This document shows positions 1 through 10,380 of a DNA stretch of 64,000 nucleotides, piece by piece. Source of the DNA: Pythium myriotylum (taxonomy: Eukaryota > Oomycota > Peronosporomycetes > Pythiales > Pythiaceae); assembly GCA_023091665.1 (NCBI GenBank), contig JALJCQ010000017.1, positions 2,914,001 to 2,978,000 on the forward strand, read 5' to 3'. Position 1 is the first letter of the stretch; each line of letters begins with the position of its first letter. The notes beneath the pieces were generated by a model that saw only the letters and a program-made list of their open reading frames with translations, was not told the origin of the DNA and did not search any database. A program made the translations under genes and the position numbers.

Positions 1-668
1 AACCCATCAACGACACGATCTTCACTGTGCTCGCTTATTTTTTCATGACCGTGTCGATTTACATCACGCAAAAGTACTTCCTGAACGTGTCGTGGCCCGC
101 TGTGATCTTCGTCACGACTGTCATTTGCGTTCTCATGGACGGTGTCACAAGCTTCCTCACGATCTACAACGTTGTGCGTAACCAGTGGTTCTACTTGGGC
201 GCGCCTGTGCTGTCCAACATCCCCCAGGCCGTTCGATTCATTGTCTCAGGCTACGTTACGGTCGAAATCGCCGCCGAGGGCTACGAGGCTACGACATACG
301 GTCTCATTACGACGACCCACAATCTTGCTAGCCCATTCTCAACCTCAATTTCGACTCAGATCGATGCCAACTTCGATGCCCACCAGGCCGACATCGCCAA
401 GGACACGTCATACGTCCGCAACCAAGTGGCCTACTGTTTCATCATCATGTACACCTTCAAGCTGTTGAGTAACCTCTGGCTCGTGCTGCTCCCACGCCAA
501 AAGCTGGAGGCACAGGAACTGCGCGCCAAGGGCGGCAAGTCCAAATTCGCCGCGATCGTGGCGTTCACGATCGCTGCTTTCTCGCTTGTGTGGTCGGTCA
601 TGATCAACCTCATGTCCATCTTCGAGTCGACATCGTGCCTCAAGATTGCTGGAGGTGACGGCTGTTAG
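1..668 (+). CDS. BT1/folate-biopterin transporter family, C-terminal part (5' end outside window)
   Basis: The reading frame is open from base 3 to the TAG at 666-668, so this is the 3' end of a gene that begins before the window. The roughly 220 visible residues contain five or six hydrophobic membrane segments and the conserved-looking stretch around 'SGYVTVEIAAEGYEATTYGL' followed by 'TTTHNLASPFS', which I recognise from the BT1 / folate-biopterin transporter branch of the major facilitator superfamily. That family is strongly expanded in oomycetes and imports pteridines, folates or related solutes across the plasma membrane. The C-terminus is short and ends in Cys. The substrate cannot be told from this fragment. 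No intron is visible. Confidence 0.8.
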   Translation, partial: PINDTIFTVLAYFFMTVSIYITQKYFLNVSWPAVIFVTTVICVLMDGVTSFLTIYNVVRNQWFYLGAPVLSNIPQAVRFIVSGYVTVEIAAEGYEATTYGLITTTHNLASPFSTSISTQIDANFDAHQADIAKDTSYVRNQVAYCFIIMYTFKLLSNLWLVLLPRQKLEAQELRAKGGKSKFAAIVAFTIAAFSLVWSVMINLMSIFESTSCLKIAGGDGC

Positions 669-1366
669 ATTCGGATATCGTTCACTTACAACGTATGACA
701 TCTCACTTGAGTGTTCTGGGTTTGTCGAGTGATATTTCAGCAGCAATATACATTTCATGGAAGTGATGGATTGTGTACGAGTCGCTAACCCAGGGATGCC
801 TGGTCAACATAAGCACGAGGATATTCGCTCCACGAACTCCCTCGAGATGGTGTTGAATCGATATCGCAGTGTCTCGCCTCAAGCAACCTCAATGTCGTTT
901 AGAACTGGTATCAGTTTTGCTTTTTGGGGAATGGTTACAAAAATCAAGCTAAATCAGTATCTCAGCCGTATCTTTGGACGTGTCCCACGCAAGATCTTGC
1001 TGGAAGCTCGCAATTGGCCAGAAAAATTCTGGACTGGGTGAAATGGCAAGTTGAGGTATTCGGCGAATCGTCCCAGAACATGCGAGCAATCACCCTGATT
1101 TAAAGTTCAGACCGACTGTACCCATATCGAGCGGCTCCGAGAAGGTGAGACCATGGCCAAAGCTCGGTGTGGTAAGCCGTTGCTCGATGGATCAAGGTGC
1201 ATTCTGCATGCATTCTCCAGATCTACGCGCCCCGAGTATTTTTCTCGATGTGAAATGAAAAAATTAAGCTTAGTTACTTCAAAAAAAAGACTTCGATGTG
1301 TTGATGGAACTTGGATGTGTCGTCTTGCTAAATTTGGGAGCGATTCGCATGGCTTTCGTCTGTGCT
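669..1366. other. intergenic, no gene recognised
   Basis: This stretch separates the convergent ends of the transporter (+) and the first zinc-finger-like gene (-). Only short chance ORFs are present and I see no repeat or RNA gene. Confidence 0.5.
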
Positions 1367-1825
1367 TCAGTCCTCCAAGTCTGGAAGAAACGCCAAAATC
1401 TCTTCGATCTCGTCAACCCCCATGATTTGGACACCCTCGAACACGAAACCGGCATCACGATCGCGTTGAGCGACCAAAAACGCATTGTGGAGTCCTTCAC
1501 CCAAGGTATCAAGTGGCAGCGGTTCGAGATCACCCATTGATCCAAACGCATCTTGCAAGATTTCATCTGATAACTCGATCAACGTCAGCGGCTCTTGCTG
1601 TGCACGCAGTCGGCGTCGTTGTTGTTCGCGCGCCAGGCGACGACGTTGAGAGTCGCGCTGGTATCCGTTGTGCTCTAGTCGGTGGCGGTCACAGAAACGG
1701 TGAAGTTGGCCGTTGCGCTTTATAGCACGTGGTTCATAGCATGCGCGCCCCCTGTACAGGCATCGAGGACGCCCTTGTGAAATGGATTGGTCGGTGACTG
1801 AGGGTCTGGATTGGTATGGAGCCAT
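1367..1825 (-). CDS. small CCHCH-motif protein, member 1 (only one on minus strand)
   Basis: A 152-residue protein with ATG in a good context (GCGCCATGGCT). It carries the array's signature: C22-x6-C29-x12-H42-x2-C45-x2-H48 followed by R, then a run of arginines (about residues 50-75, with RRRLAREQQRRRLR) and an acidic/hydrophobic C-terminus ending near 'DEIEEILAFLPDLED'. The architecture (small metal-binding module, basic patch, acidic amphipathic tail) suggests a nuclear nucleic-acid-binding regulator; this is inference from layout, not from a known family. The post-finger segment reads HNGYQRD where W-Q-C type members have AN-NQR. It points toward the transporter and away from the other ten. 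An initiator-like element lies 51-66 bases upstream on the same strand. Confidence 0.75.
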   Translation of the reverse strand: MAPYQSRPSVTDQSISQGRPRCLYRGRACYEPRAIKRNGQLHRFCDRHRLEHNGYQRDSQRRRLAREQQRRRLRAQQEPLTLIELSDEILQDAFGSMGDLEPLPLDTLGEGLHNAFLVAQRDRDAGFVFEGVQIMGVDEIEEILAFLPDLED

Positions 1826-1875
1826 GGCGCGGTGCTGGATGGAAGATCGGAGGTTTGCGTTTGCGATCGGAAGCT

Positions 1876-1890
1876 GGATTCGAAATGAGC
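1876..1890 (-). promoter_or_regulatory. oomycete-type initiator (Inr/FPR) for member 1
   Basis: On the minus strand this reads GCTCATTTCGAATCC, a close match to the oomycete core promoter pattern YCAYTYY plus a CAWTTTNYY-like flank. Its distance of 51-66 bases to the ATG fits a transcription start. Confidence 0.5.
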
Positions 1891-4724
1891 CTGAGGAGCT
1901 GTCTCTGTTTGGGGCTACCGCCTATTTTCTGAAATGAGCGATCGACAATATGCCACATGGCATCGTCAACGACTGCTCAAAGAGCTCATCTACCAGGAAT
2001 GGTCGTTTTCCCACCATCATGAGAATTTATACTCATTTCAAGAGATGGTCAGTAGGTTCGCTTCTGTCATGTGGTCAAAACTATGTGTCATTACTACAAG
2101 CTACCGGTATTTGATCGGCCATACAATGGGGTACACCTTGGTCAACGCTGGGCAGCTCATCTTGCCTCCGGCCGTGTCGCAAGGTGTCAAGCTTGCTACC
2201 GGAGCTCGCTCTGACGGTTTTGTCTAACGCGATAAATACAGCAATCTGCGAGTGTCCCTTTAGGGTCCTCGGCATCATCCACTCCGCCACCGAAATCAGC
2301 TAAACTTTAAGAGACCTCGGACATCCAAGTGATACGACAGAGTGAACGCGAAGAAGACAAGAGAACCCTAGGTGTTTCCAAAAACGAAGGTAAAGCGCGC
2401 GTTAAGCCCAACGGAGAGGAGTTGTCTGGCGTTTTGAGCGTATACATCCCGGGGGAATTTGACGAGGAGCTTGAGTGGGTCTATCGTAACGCCGACCTTA
2501 TTACGCCAGCATGTGTGTCGAATGGACGATCTGGAGCCGATTCCAGCAACTGGTAAGACCGAGCGGCCGTTATCTAACCAGAATGACTTCCCTTTGTCTT
2601 GGTTGACGGGGATTCGTTTCACCAATGTCAACTTTGCGGACATGTTCCCCTAGAAGAGAGATTTCAGCACGTTTCAGCACCTGTCAATGAAAACAGTCCG
2701 TGACATAATGATTCCAACTAAGTACGACAATCATTCACGACTCGAACCTAAGACTGTCAAGTGGGAAAACGGTGGGAAAAAAACCATCCCTGCATCTACA
2801 TCCCGGGGAGGAGGCAAGAGACGATGCTTCACGATCCATCTCTCTGAGCTGAATCCCTCGCCCAAGTGCAAAGTTCCTGCTCTCACGCGTGGGACTGCGT
2901 TTGGGTTGATCGAAAGCCACAAAAAGGATCATAGGGCTAGGACTCGCTGGCTTTCTCACCTCTGATCTGAGCCTCAACCAACTTCTTAGCAGAGTTGCCT
3001 CCCAACATTGCATTTCTTTGAGAGATTCTCACAAAATACCTATAGAAACTCCTATATAAACCAACTTCTCATTCTCATTGGGTTCATTCTGTCCTCGACC
3101 TCAATTCTGTATCAGTTCCATCGATGTGATTGGCCTATCCGTCCTGTAGACTACATTTCACTTCGTTGCGGAAAGGAGGAAAGGCGCAACTGTCCCACGG
3201 CCCATTCGCTTGAGGATCCACAGCAGACGTGCCACCGCAAGTTTTGTTGGGGTTGTTGCTGGTCAACAGAGTCATGCTGAGGGGTTGCCAACACCAGCAA
3301 TCCAATGTTGACATCTGAGCTCATGACCGGTTCGCCCGTTCTCGGCTGCAAGCTGTCACTGATCGTCATGGTGATCTCGGTGGAAGCCTGTTGAAAAGTT
3401 GAAACACTGCAGACATCTCTCCCCCCGAATGGCCACGCGGTCAGTGTGTCCGTTGACTCAATATCCTCGACTCAGCCTTGCGTCTGCGATGCCAAACCCA
3501 TTACGTTGAAGTGTTTGCGCTGGGATGAAGGATCACCACGGCAGGACGAACTGGCTTGCTCAGCTAGCCGGAGTTTTTGTTCTAGTGGCCACGGTTGTTG
3601 TTCAAGAGAGGTTTGGCTGGATCCAGCACGTGGAAGTTTTCGTTATTATTGGGCGGTTGCCTCATCCGTTTCAAGCACGCAAATATCTATGGATATGGGC
3701 AAAAGGTTTACACACGAGGTCACGATCTCAGACCCTTGAATTGCCAACACCGCCGATTCTATCACTCTTGCTACGATAGAGGCTGAACCCGTACAAAGGG
3801 ATCCGTCGAGCGCAGCCGAAAGCGATTTCTTTCGAGTTGCATTTGATATTACAGAGCGGCAGTGGACTTCAAGATGGACAAAGAATTGTGAAGTATCATC
3901 CTCATGTGTTGGTTTTTGGGTTTGCTGTTTTTGGGAGATGCCAGAATCCTAGTACGAAGCTCAATTGATATATACTGATATCCGTCCTGCTATGTCATCC
4001 ACAGGAAAGCAGCTCGATGATGGGAGTGTTGACTAGTAAAGTGTCTGGAGACATTACTCTGGGCTGGCTTATTTACCGGTATCTGCATGGGAAGCCTGTG
4101 ATTTGCAATCGTCATCTTGGCCGCCACAAGTCCCATGAAGCTCAGCTGTTGGGTGTCCAGCTCAGCTGCAACGTGTCACTGGACGTTGGTGGTCGAGGTA
4201 AAAAGGTCAAACACACGGTTGACTGCAAACCGATGACGCAAAAACTGCTACTCGCAGCCGCTTCACACTTCATCTCACGCCACGCTGCCGACAAATCAAA
4301 TTTAGTACATATTGTCGCTTTTGTGTCTTCACAGCATGTTGCTCGTGTTCGATAGTTCTCAGTCCCATGCTCTTCACGCCTCTTTCTGCTGCTGAAATTG
4401 CGATTTGCGGCGCCACTTGAATGTCTGGGTTCTCATACAACTCGCTCCTCATCGCAAATTGACCCATCTCCTCTCAGTCTTTCTACTTGGGCTCCTAATA
4501 AATCCACATTCGGTCACGAATATGGAGGATATAGACTGACCTTTTCGCTGTGCTGCTTGGCCGTCGGAGCGTTCGTGTTGTGGGACAGACCGAACCTCTG
4601 CGTCCTCAGATTGATAGGAAGATAGGTGGCCAGTGTCTTCATGTGTTCGGCCTGAACCATCAGTCGAGAATTTGCCTGAGACCACTCCCTAATATTGTTG
4701 GGTAGGCTTTGGCAAGATAAAACC
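1891..4724. other. gene-free stretch
   Basis: About 2.8 kb with only short unrelated ORFs in all frames. I see no conserved protein motif, tandem repeat or RNA gene. Confidence 0.5.
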
Positions 4725-5135
4725 ATGGCTGATCACGAAGTCTGCAAGTATCGCTCGTGTGTGAAGTCGCGCGCTGTGCGTCTCAACGGCAGGACCCACC
4801 GATTCTGCGAGGAGCACCGCCGGAAAGCCTTAATGTACCAGCGACGATACCAAGGAAGGGTCTCTTTGAGGCGTGAGGTACTGGATGGTCCCGCGCTTAG
4901 CAGCAATTCATCGGCGCCACCTGTCGCCGTTGTTTCTTCAGATCCGTTACTTTCATGTAGCGAGGGCAAGTTGCAGAATCGAGAGTTTGACTATGTTGGC
5001 GATGTCGAGACAACCTACGAGTTGTTTTCTTCCAGTTCCGAGAGGCTTCCGGCCGTGGAGTTGGATGGCGTCGTTTTCGAACCACTTTTATCTGAGAGCA
5101 TGAGCGAAGACATCGAATCGATCGCCGGTGCTTGA
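4725..5135 (+). CDS. small CCHCH-motif protein, member 2 (short finger)
   Basis: A 136-residue protein. I start it at the ATG in AACCATGGCT (4725) rather than at an upstream non-ATG codon, because the context is excellent and family members begin only a few residues before the first Cys. The module is C7-x4-C12-x12-H25-x2-C28-x2-H31, so the first knuckle is two residues shorter than in every other member while the second half keeps its exact spacing. A short basic stretch (HRRKALMYQRRYQGR) follows, then a long acidic, serine-rich C-terminal half ending 'SMSEDIESIAGA'. Probably the same kind of protein as its neighbours but an early or fast-diverging branch. A weak initiator-like sequence CCACTCCCTAATATT lies 30-45 bases upstream. 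Confidence 0.7.
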   Translation: MADHEVCKYRSCVKSRAVRLNGRTHRFCEEHRRKALMYQRRYQGRVSLRREVLDGPALSSNSSAPPVAVVSSDPLLSCSEGKLQNREFDYVGDVETTYELFSSSSERLPAVELDGVVFEPLLSESMSEDIESIAGA

Positions 5136-5585
5136 AAAGCAGGATAGGCTTGAGCCACTCGGACAAGAGACTGGACAAGTAGGTTCGCAAAAGTAATCAG
5201 CTAGTGAGTCGGAGAGGTTCCGTTAGGTTGCCGTAAGAAGTTGTCGATTCATGTCGGTGAGGTACTTCAAAGCAGAGCTAATAGCACGGCATTCGCCTCA
5301 ATGGCTGGTCTTCGCTTCCGTTGCGCTGATCACCCTAGCCAGCTGTGGTATTGCGTCTTCAATGATGGCGCAGTCGTTTCAATGTATCAAACGACCACTT
5401 CCAGACATGCATCACGAAGATAGCGGCCTTATGAACATACTTGCGTTGCGGGCTGGTGGTTGACGAGGAGGGCGTACAGCAGCGTCTCAAAGGCGAACCC
5501 CTTAAGCTGGAGGAGGCAAATACTTCTATGAGCTTCCGCGTTGAAAACGAGGGATCAGTGTCCCTTCGAACGTACAGTTCAAACC

Positions 5586-5626
5586 CAAGCTATTGTTATT
5601 CGTGTCACACGAATAACGATAGCTTG
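5586..5626. repeat. near-perfect 41-base palindrome
   Basis: Arms 5586-5605 and 5607-5626 are reverse complements with a single mismatch around a one-base centre (5606). The sequence could extrude as a cruciform or mark a recent inverted duplication. It lies in non-coding DNA. Confidence 0.8.
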
Positions 5627-5649
5627 ATCTGAGCTCTTGATCTGAGCTC
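5624..5649. repeat. tandem 13-base direct repeat
   Basis: Two exact copies of TTGATCTGAGCTC (5624-5636 and 5637-5649) overlap the end of the palindrome by three bases. Confidence 0.8.
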
Positions 5650-7183
5650 GCACGATTTGTTTCGTGTCAGCTCAATTCTATTGGCATCACTCGTTCAAAC
5701 GTGCGGCCGTTCCATAGATACAACCACGATATTATAATAGCAGAACCCACTTCCCGCTCTGCTCAGATTACTGCAAATTGCTGACAGTATCTTTCATGCA
5801 CGGGTATACAGTGTACGCGTGCGCTTTGTTTTCACATCGCACTCTCGACCTTTGCACAGTGTCATGTTCTGAGCCTGTGTCACCAAAGTTCGTGTCCCGG
5901 TACCTTGCGCCGCGTGGATGTCACGGGATACATTTGGCATTTTGACAGTGTTGTTGCGTGGGTTTTCGCTGACCGCGATACAAGATGAACGGTTGGTCGT
6001 GAGTTCGAGATCAATCCGACCACAAGTAAGAATACTAACTTGAGTGCGAAACTTCTTCAGATGGATCAAATTGAATGAAAAGACGCGCCTGGTCTCTGTT
6101 GCATCTTGCCTTCGGATTCTCGCATGTGCGGTACCCCCCCCCCCTCCACCTATTCGTTATAAGAGGTCATCTTTGGGATAACATAAGTTCTTACTGGGAC
6201 AGCTTACGATTCAATAAAGAAAGGTAAAGGATTAAGCAGGTAGACGCCTTAGTGAGAACAAACTTCTCATCTGCACACTGCGCAGAAAGGCCGACGCGTC
6301 TCGCAAATGGTGGCAAAAACGTGGCCAAATACATCGACTCGGCGGTGCGGCGACTGGTGCCGGGTGAGCAACCAAACGGTATTGCACTGAACGTGGCGTC
6401 AAGCGCGCTTCTGCCAACTTGCGACGGACAATGGACAGGGCCAAGTCACACGCCTCGCGATTCGCACCAACTATAGCATCATGCACGAGATTTCTCCAAG
6501 GAAGCTTAGACATTGACGATGGAGAGTATACCTTGATGCTAAATACTGGCTAGAAAGGAGCAAGTCAATAGACCTCACTTTGTTGTGGCTTCGAGTGGAG
6601 AGAAGGCGACGCTCAGAACCACAACTTTCGACAAAGCTGTCGACGTGCAGTACTTGAAGTCAATAGGGTCAACACGAGATTCTTGGAGCTGTGCATGGCC
6701 TGGTGATGCCACAAAGTGAACGAATCCACCATCACAACTTCCCTCTACCCTTAGTGGAGAAAGTCATTCTTAACGATTCAACGCGCTGCAAAAAGCCTCA
6801 TTGTATTAATATCTATCTGCTGCAGAGCAGACGACAAGTGTACGAGCCCACCAGCGAATTGGACACGATTGCTTGTGGGTGCTGCACCTGTACCCGGTAT
6901 TCGAGTCAGGAGATATTCGGTGAAATGCTGGTCTTCCAAACAGGAGCTTCCAGTCACCCTTCCAAACTACATATTTGCGCTTCCTCGGAGTCCATTCGCT
7001 GATCAAAATGGGATGTTTCGACCTCCACAACTTCATACACGAAGGCACCCACCATGTGACAGAAACGGGTCGACATGGGTACAGCCACACGCAAAGTCGC
7101 ACATAACCGGGGTGTCAGGACAAATCCTGACACTCACATAGACGAGCCATTTCTTCGGGTGAGGAAGGACCCCCAGGTTGGTC

Positions 7184-7200
7184 TCCATTCCAGAATCTGA
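7184..7200 (+). promoter_or_regulatory. initiator-like core promoter for member 3
   Basis: TCCATTCCAGAATCTGA matches the oomycete Inr/FPR pattern and lies about 40-55 bases before the ATG at 7239. Confidence 0.4.
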
Positions 7201-7238
7201 CACCAAGCGCCAACGTCACCGAGAATCGACCAGGAACC

Positions 7239-7604
7239 ATGGCCGTCTCCTCTTCTCGCAATCGCCCTGCATGGCAATGTCGCTTCCCCGACGGCGTCTG
7301 CACGAACCCTCGCGTGACGTTGATCTCCGGCCATCTCCACGATCTGTGCGAAGAGCACCGCGTGCGCAAGACGCCGTCGATGCGACGACTCGACATTGAG
7401 CCTACTGAAGAAACATCACCAGATGACTGGGAGTACCAGCCCATGAACGGTGGAGACTGGAAGATCACGTCTCAAGACCTTGCCCTCTCTAACCCAGGCG
7501 AGGTGCGAGCCGTCAGCAGACCCGACGGCGTCATCTACTCGTCACTGTTCTTTCATGCTGATGCGGACGTCCTGCGAGCATGCAGCTTCAAAGGATCAGA
7601 GTAA
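7239..7604 (+). CDS. small CCHCH-motif protein, member 3 (basic region eroded)
   Basis: A 121-residue protein starting at ATG in GGAACCATGGCC. The module C14-x6-C21-x12-H34-x2-C37-x2-H40 is intact and preceded by the W-Q typical of this subgroup (AWQC). The region right after the last His, which in most other members is AN-NQRR plus several arginines, is replaced by VRKTPSMRRLD and quickly becomes acidic (EPTEETSPDDWEYQP). The protein therefore keeps the metal site but lacks most of the presumed nucleic-acid-contacting basic patch. It could have lost DNA binding, act as a competitor of its paralogues, or be starting to decay. No frameshift is seen. Confidence 0.65.
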   Translation: MAVSSSRNRPAWQCRFPDGVCTNPRVTLISGHLHDLCEEHRVRKTPSMRRLDIEPTEETSPDDWEYQPMNGGDWKITSQDLALSNPGEVRAVSRPDGVIYSSLFFHADADVLRACSFKGSE

Positions 7605-9137
7605 GCATCCGTGGTGGTGCTTCACGCGGTATTTATCAGTATGCAGCCTCTAGGATGAGGCCCCATAAACTCAATATTGGTTCCGTACATGCTCCTGTGG
7701 ATCTTTCGAGTAAATATCATGAATTTGCGATGCCGCAAAACGATCGGCATATCAACTGTACCGGAATACTTGTAGGATCACGATTTTTGCGCAAAGTGGA
7801 AATTCGCGAGTGTCATCCAATCGGTCGCAAGACTAATGCAGTCACTAACTACAAGCAGCCAGGGGTTCGGCTGGGGTGCACAACTTCAACAACGAGCGTG
7901 TGTTATACTCAAGCCTAAGAGGGAAGAAACTTATATGTTGCTCAAATGCAAAATAGACTGGAGAGTTCATTCAGCGTTTGATGCGCATTCCTTTGACTTT
8001 AACGGAGCTCCATCGGTCACAGTGTTGAACAACTAGAAATTCTATGCACCGACGTCGTTAATTATGAAGGTCGACCTTCACACCGAACTGCACTACACAG
8101 CCAAAAACTGGTCTGCCACATGTTTGACAAGTACGTCAAGTACTAACTACTCACTGACATCCGCCAGAGCCGTCACCTCTTGATTCCCAACTGATTAGGT
8201 CGAATTGGTTTCTTTCCAAACTCAATTCTTGTCGTCGATGCACCGGCCAATAGAGCTTCTAGCTCTTCAGAACCTCGCATTTTGCTCCCTTTCAGAACGT
8301 CTATCACAGCCGAAGAGGGCAAATACGGTTGGACATGTGATGCAGACTGTGTTTTGGACTATGAATACGTGTATCAAGACCTTTAAGAACGTCTCCAAGT
8401 GCGGCAAACCGGATTCAAAATGCCTCACTCAAAACCAGTGCGTCCTAGCAAAGGAAATGTGCCCTGAGTCGTGTTTGACATGAAAGGGCGCGTTCAATAC
8501 TTCCCATCCCAAGGAGGAAAAAAGAAGCGACGACCGGAAGAATACGGCAGACCCTCCACAGGTCCTTTTCGCCTTCGACTGGGAAGAATGTCAGTCGTTG
8601 GGTTGAAGGGTTGAAGTCAGGGAGATGTACACTGCATATTTCTAGCCAGAGCTGCTCGCGCCGACGTAACATAATAGACTCCAACTTTCATCATCATCAG
8701 GGAGATGTATATGTTTCAAAACCCTCACTGAAACTTCCGACCTTATTTGTTGGCCCAAACCTCGTCACGCCATGCTTACTCCCATCATGAAGATGAGAAT
8801 TAGACGTAAACTGATTCGTGCAGGTGTGCGTGGGATTGCTGGAGGAACACCAAACATACGCAGGTTGTATGGTGAGTAGAGTGCTGGGTGAAGCGTATGA
8901 GTGCACCCACAGAAACTAGGGTGCGTTCTTTTGCCCATTGTAAATCAAATATGGTGAGGTTGCACGGTTTACAGATTGGTAGGTGAATGCCTCGAGAGAT
9001 ACTAGATCCTGCTCTGCTGGCCCTGTGCCTAGTTTTGCAAAGATGCTTCGTCCATCATTGCTATACACGCGGAGGAACCCTCAATCTTAGCGCAGCCGCG
9101 TCGGCAGGACCTAACGGTAACACTGCTTTCGCTGCTG
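7605..9137. other. gene-free stretch
   Basis: About 1.5 kb without a recognisable gene or repeat. Confidence 0.5.
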
Positions 9138-9156
9138 GCACTCCCCGAATTTCCTC
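9138..9156 (+). promoter_or_regulatory. initiator-like core promoter for member 4
   Basis: GGCACTCCCCGAATTTCCT fits the Inr plus flanking-region pattern and lies 43-61 bases before the ATG at 9199. Confidence 0.45.
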
Positions 9157-9198
9157 GTCAAAACGAACTTTTCCGCCCACACTCGAGCGTTTCTTGCC

Positions 9199-9708
9199 AT
9201 GGCACCTGACCACTCACATGAACGACCCGAGTGGCAATGTCGCTACCGAGGCGCCATCTGCCCCAAGCCCCGTGACACAAAACTGAACGGCGAGCTTCAC
9301 TCCCTTTGCGAAGAGCACCGACGACGAGCCAATCGAAACCAGCGCCGTCTACAGCAGCGCCAACGACTCGCTCGTGCCAAGGATGCAAGCAACAAAGCCC
9401 GCGCGAACCTTCGGACTTCCATTTCGAGGCCTCGTGCACATCAAGAAGTCTCCCCGGGGATTCACCCGCTCCCGTTCGACGAGTGGCAGCTACTTGTCGA
9501 CAACTTGGACATTCACGGTTCTTTGCTCAATGTGACCTCGTCTACCACTCCAGCCGTCGATTCAAGTCTGTTTCCACCTCTGCATGACGAGGGGAATCGT
9601 TTTCAGTTTTTCTCATATCCAGAGACAATGTTCTTCGACCAAGAGAATCAACAGCCATTCGCCGAGTTTGGATCACAGGTTCATAATTTCCTTCCACCAA
9701 GACGCTGA
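9199..9708 (+). CDS. small CCHCH-motif protein, member 4 (canonical W-Q-C type)
   Basis: A 169-residue protein, start at TTGCCATGGCA. Module C14-x6-C21-x12-H34-x2-C37-x2-H40, then the full consensus tail RRRANRNQRRLQQRQRLARAKD, about 25 residues dominated by Arg, Gln and Asn and likely helical. The remaining 100 residues are mildly acidic with aromatic and hydrophobic patches (DEWQLLVDNLDIHG and FPPLHDEGNRFQFFSYPETM), which would suit an interaction or activation segment. I take this as the reference member because finger position and basic tail are both intact. Function is unknown; a role in nucleic-acid binding is inferred from composition only. Confidence 0.75.
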   Translation: MAPDHSHERPEWQCRYRGAICPKPRDTKLNGELHSLCEEHRRRANRNQRRLQQRQRLARAKDASNKARANLRTSISRPRAHQEVSPGIHPLPFDEWQLLVDNLDIHGSLLNVTSSTTPAVDSSLFPPLHDEGNRFQFFSYPETMFFDQENQQPFAEFGSQVHNFLPPRR

Positions 9709-10038
9709 GGGCTTCACAAGAAACCCAGTCAGCCACATACCACCAAAAGTTGAGTGGAAGCGCTTCATCTCATTTTCGACTGGTTTCGACCAATCAGAGA
9801 AGAACATCACTACCACTCCTCCGAAATTGTATACTAGGGTATCTCATAACTCATTCTATCTGTCCAGGTCGTCAGCGGCACACTGCGAAACCGTATCCGG
9901 ATTCGCAAAATTTCCCACCCTGTTGCATGTTGCATGAAGCTTCAAGTCTCGTTTCCTTATGCTGCCAAACCAACCATTAACTCGACGCGCGTACGCTCGC
10001 CCGTATGAGCTCACTTCTAAAGTAGACTACTCCCGAAC
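9709..10038. other. short intergenic region
   Basis: 330 bases between members 4 and 5, the closest pair in the array. An initiator-like CTCACTTCTAAAGT near 10010 may serve member 5. Confidence 0.4.
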
Positions 10039-10380
10039 ATGAAGGCCCGAGGATCGACCACCAGCAAAGCGAACCAATGCAACTACAGGAGCACGGGCTG
10101 TACGATCGCGCGCGCACAGAGGCCTGATGGCTCGCTCCATCGATACTGTGTGGCTCATCGCCGTCACGAAGCTCTCATGCAGAGGAGACTGCGGCAACAT
10201 CAACGTCTGCTCGAAAGCATCGCTGACACTTTTCACCGCCGCCAGCAAGACCCAACGTTAGATGAAGAGTCGAGGCGAGCCCCTCGCCCCCGATTTGTTC
10301 TATTAGGCAACCAGCAGTCGCTGATTCTCGGCATCGTCCTATCGGAACGCGCACCTGCGCCGAGCGTTCCCGCCGAATGA
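10039..10380 (+). CDS. small CCHCH-motif protein, member 5 (shortest intact copy)
   Basis: A 113-residue protein with module C14-x6-C21-x12-H34-x2-C37-x2-H40, the same positions as members 3 and 4. The post-finger segment RRHEALMQRRLRQHQRLLES keeps the arginine-rich character but has EALMQRR instead of AN-NQRR, resembling member 2 (KALMYQRR). Members 2 and 5 may therefore form one branch. The C-terminus is short and only weakly acidic, so this copy may lack the presumed activation segment. No frameshift is visible before the TGA at 10378-10380. Confidence 0.65.
   Translation: MKARGSTTSKANQCNYRSTGCTIARAQRPDGSLHRYCVAHRRHEALMQRRLRQHQRLLESIADTFHRRQQDPTLDEESRRAPRPRFVLLGNQQSLILGIVLSERAPAPSVPAE

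Larger units (their letters stand above)
5136..7238. other. gene-free stretch with hairpin
   Basis: No gene recognised. It contains the palindrome at 5586-5626, the adjoining 13-base direct repeats, and an 11-base C run at 6134-6144. Confidence 0.5.
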
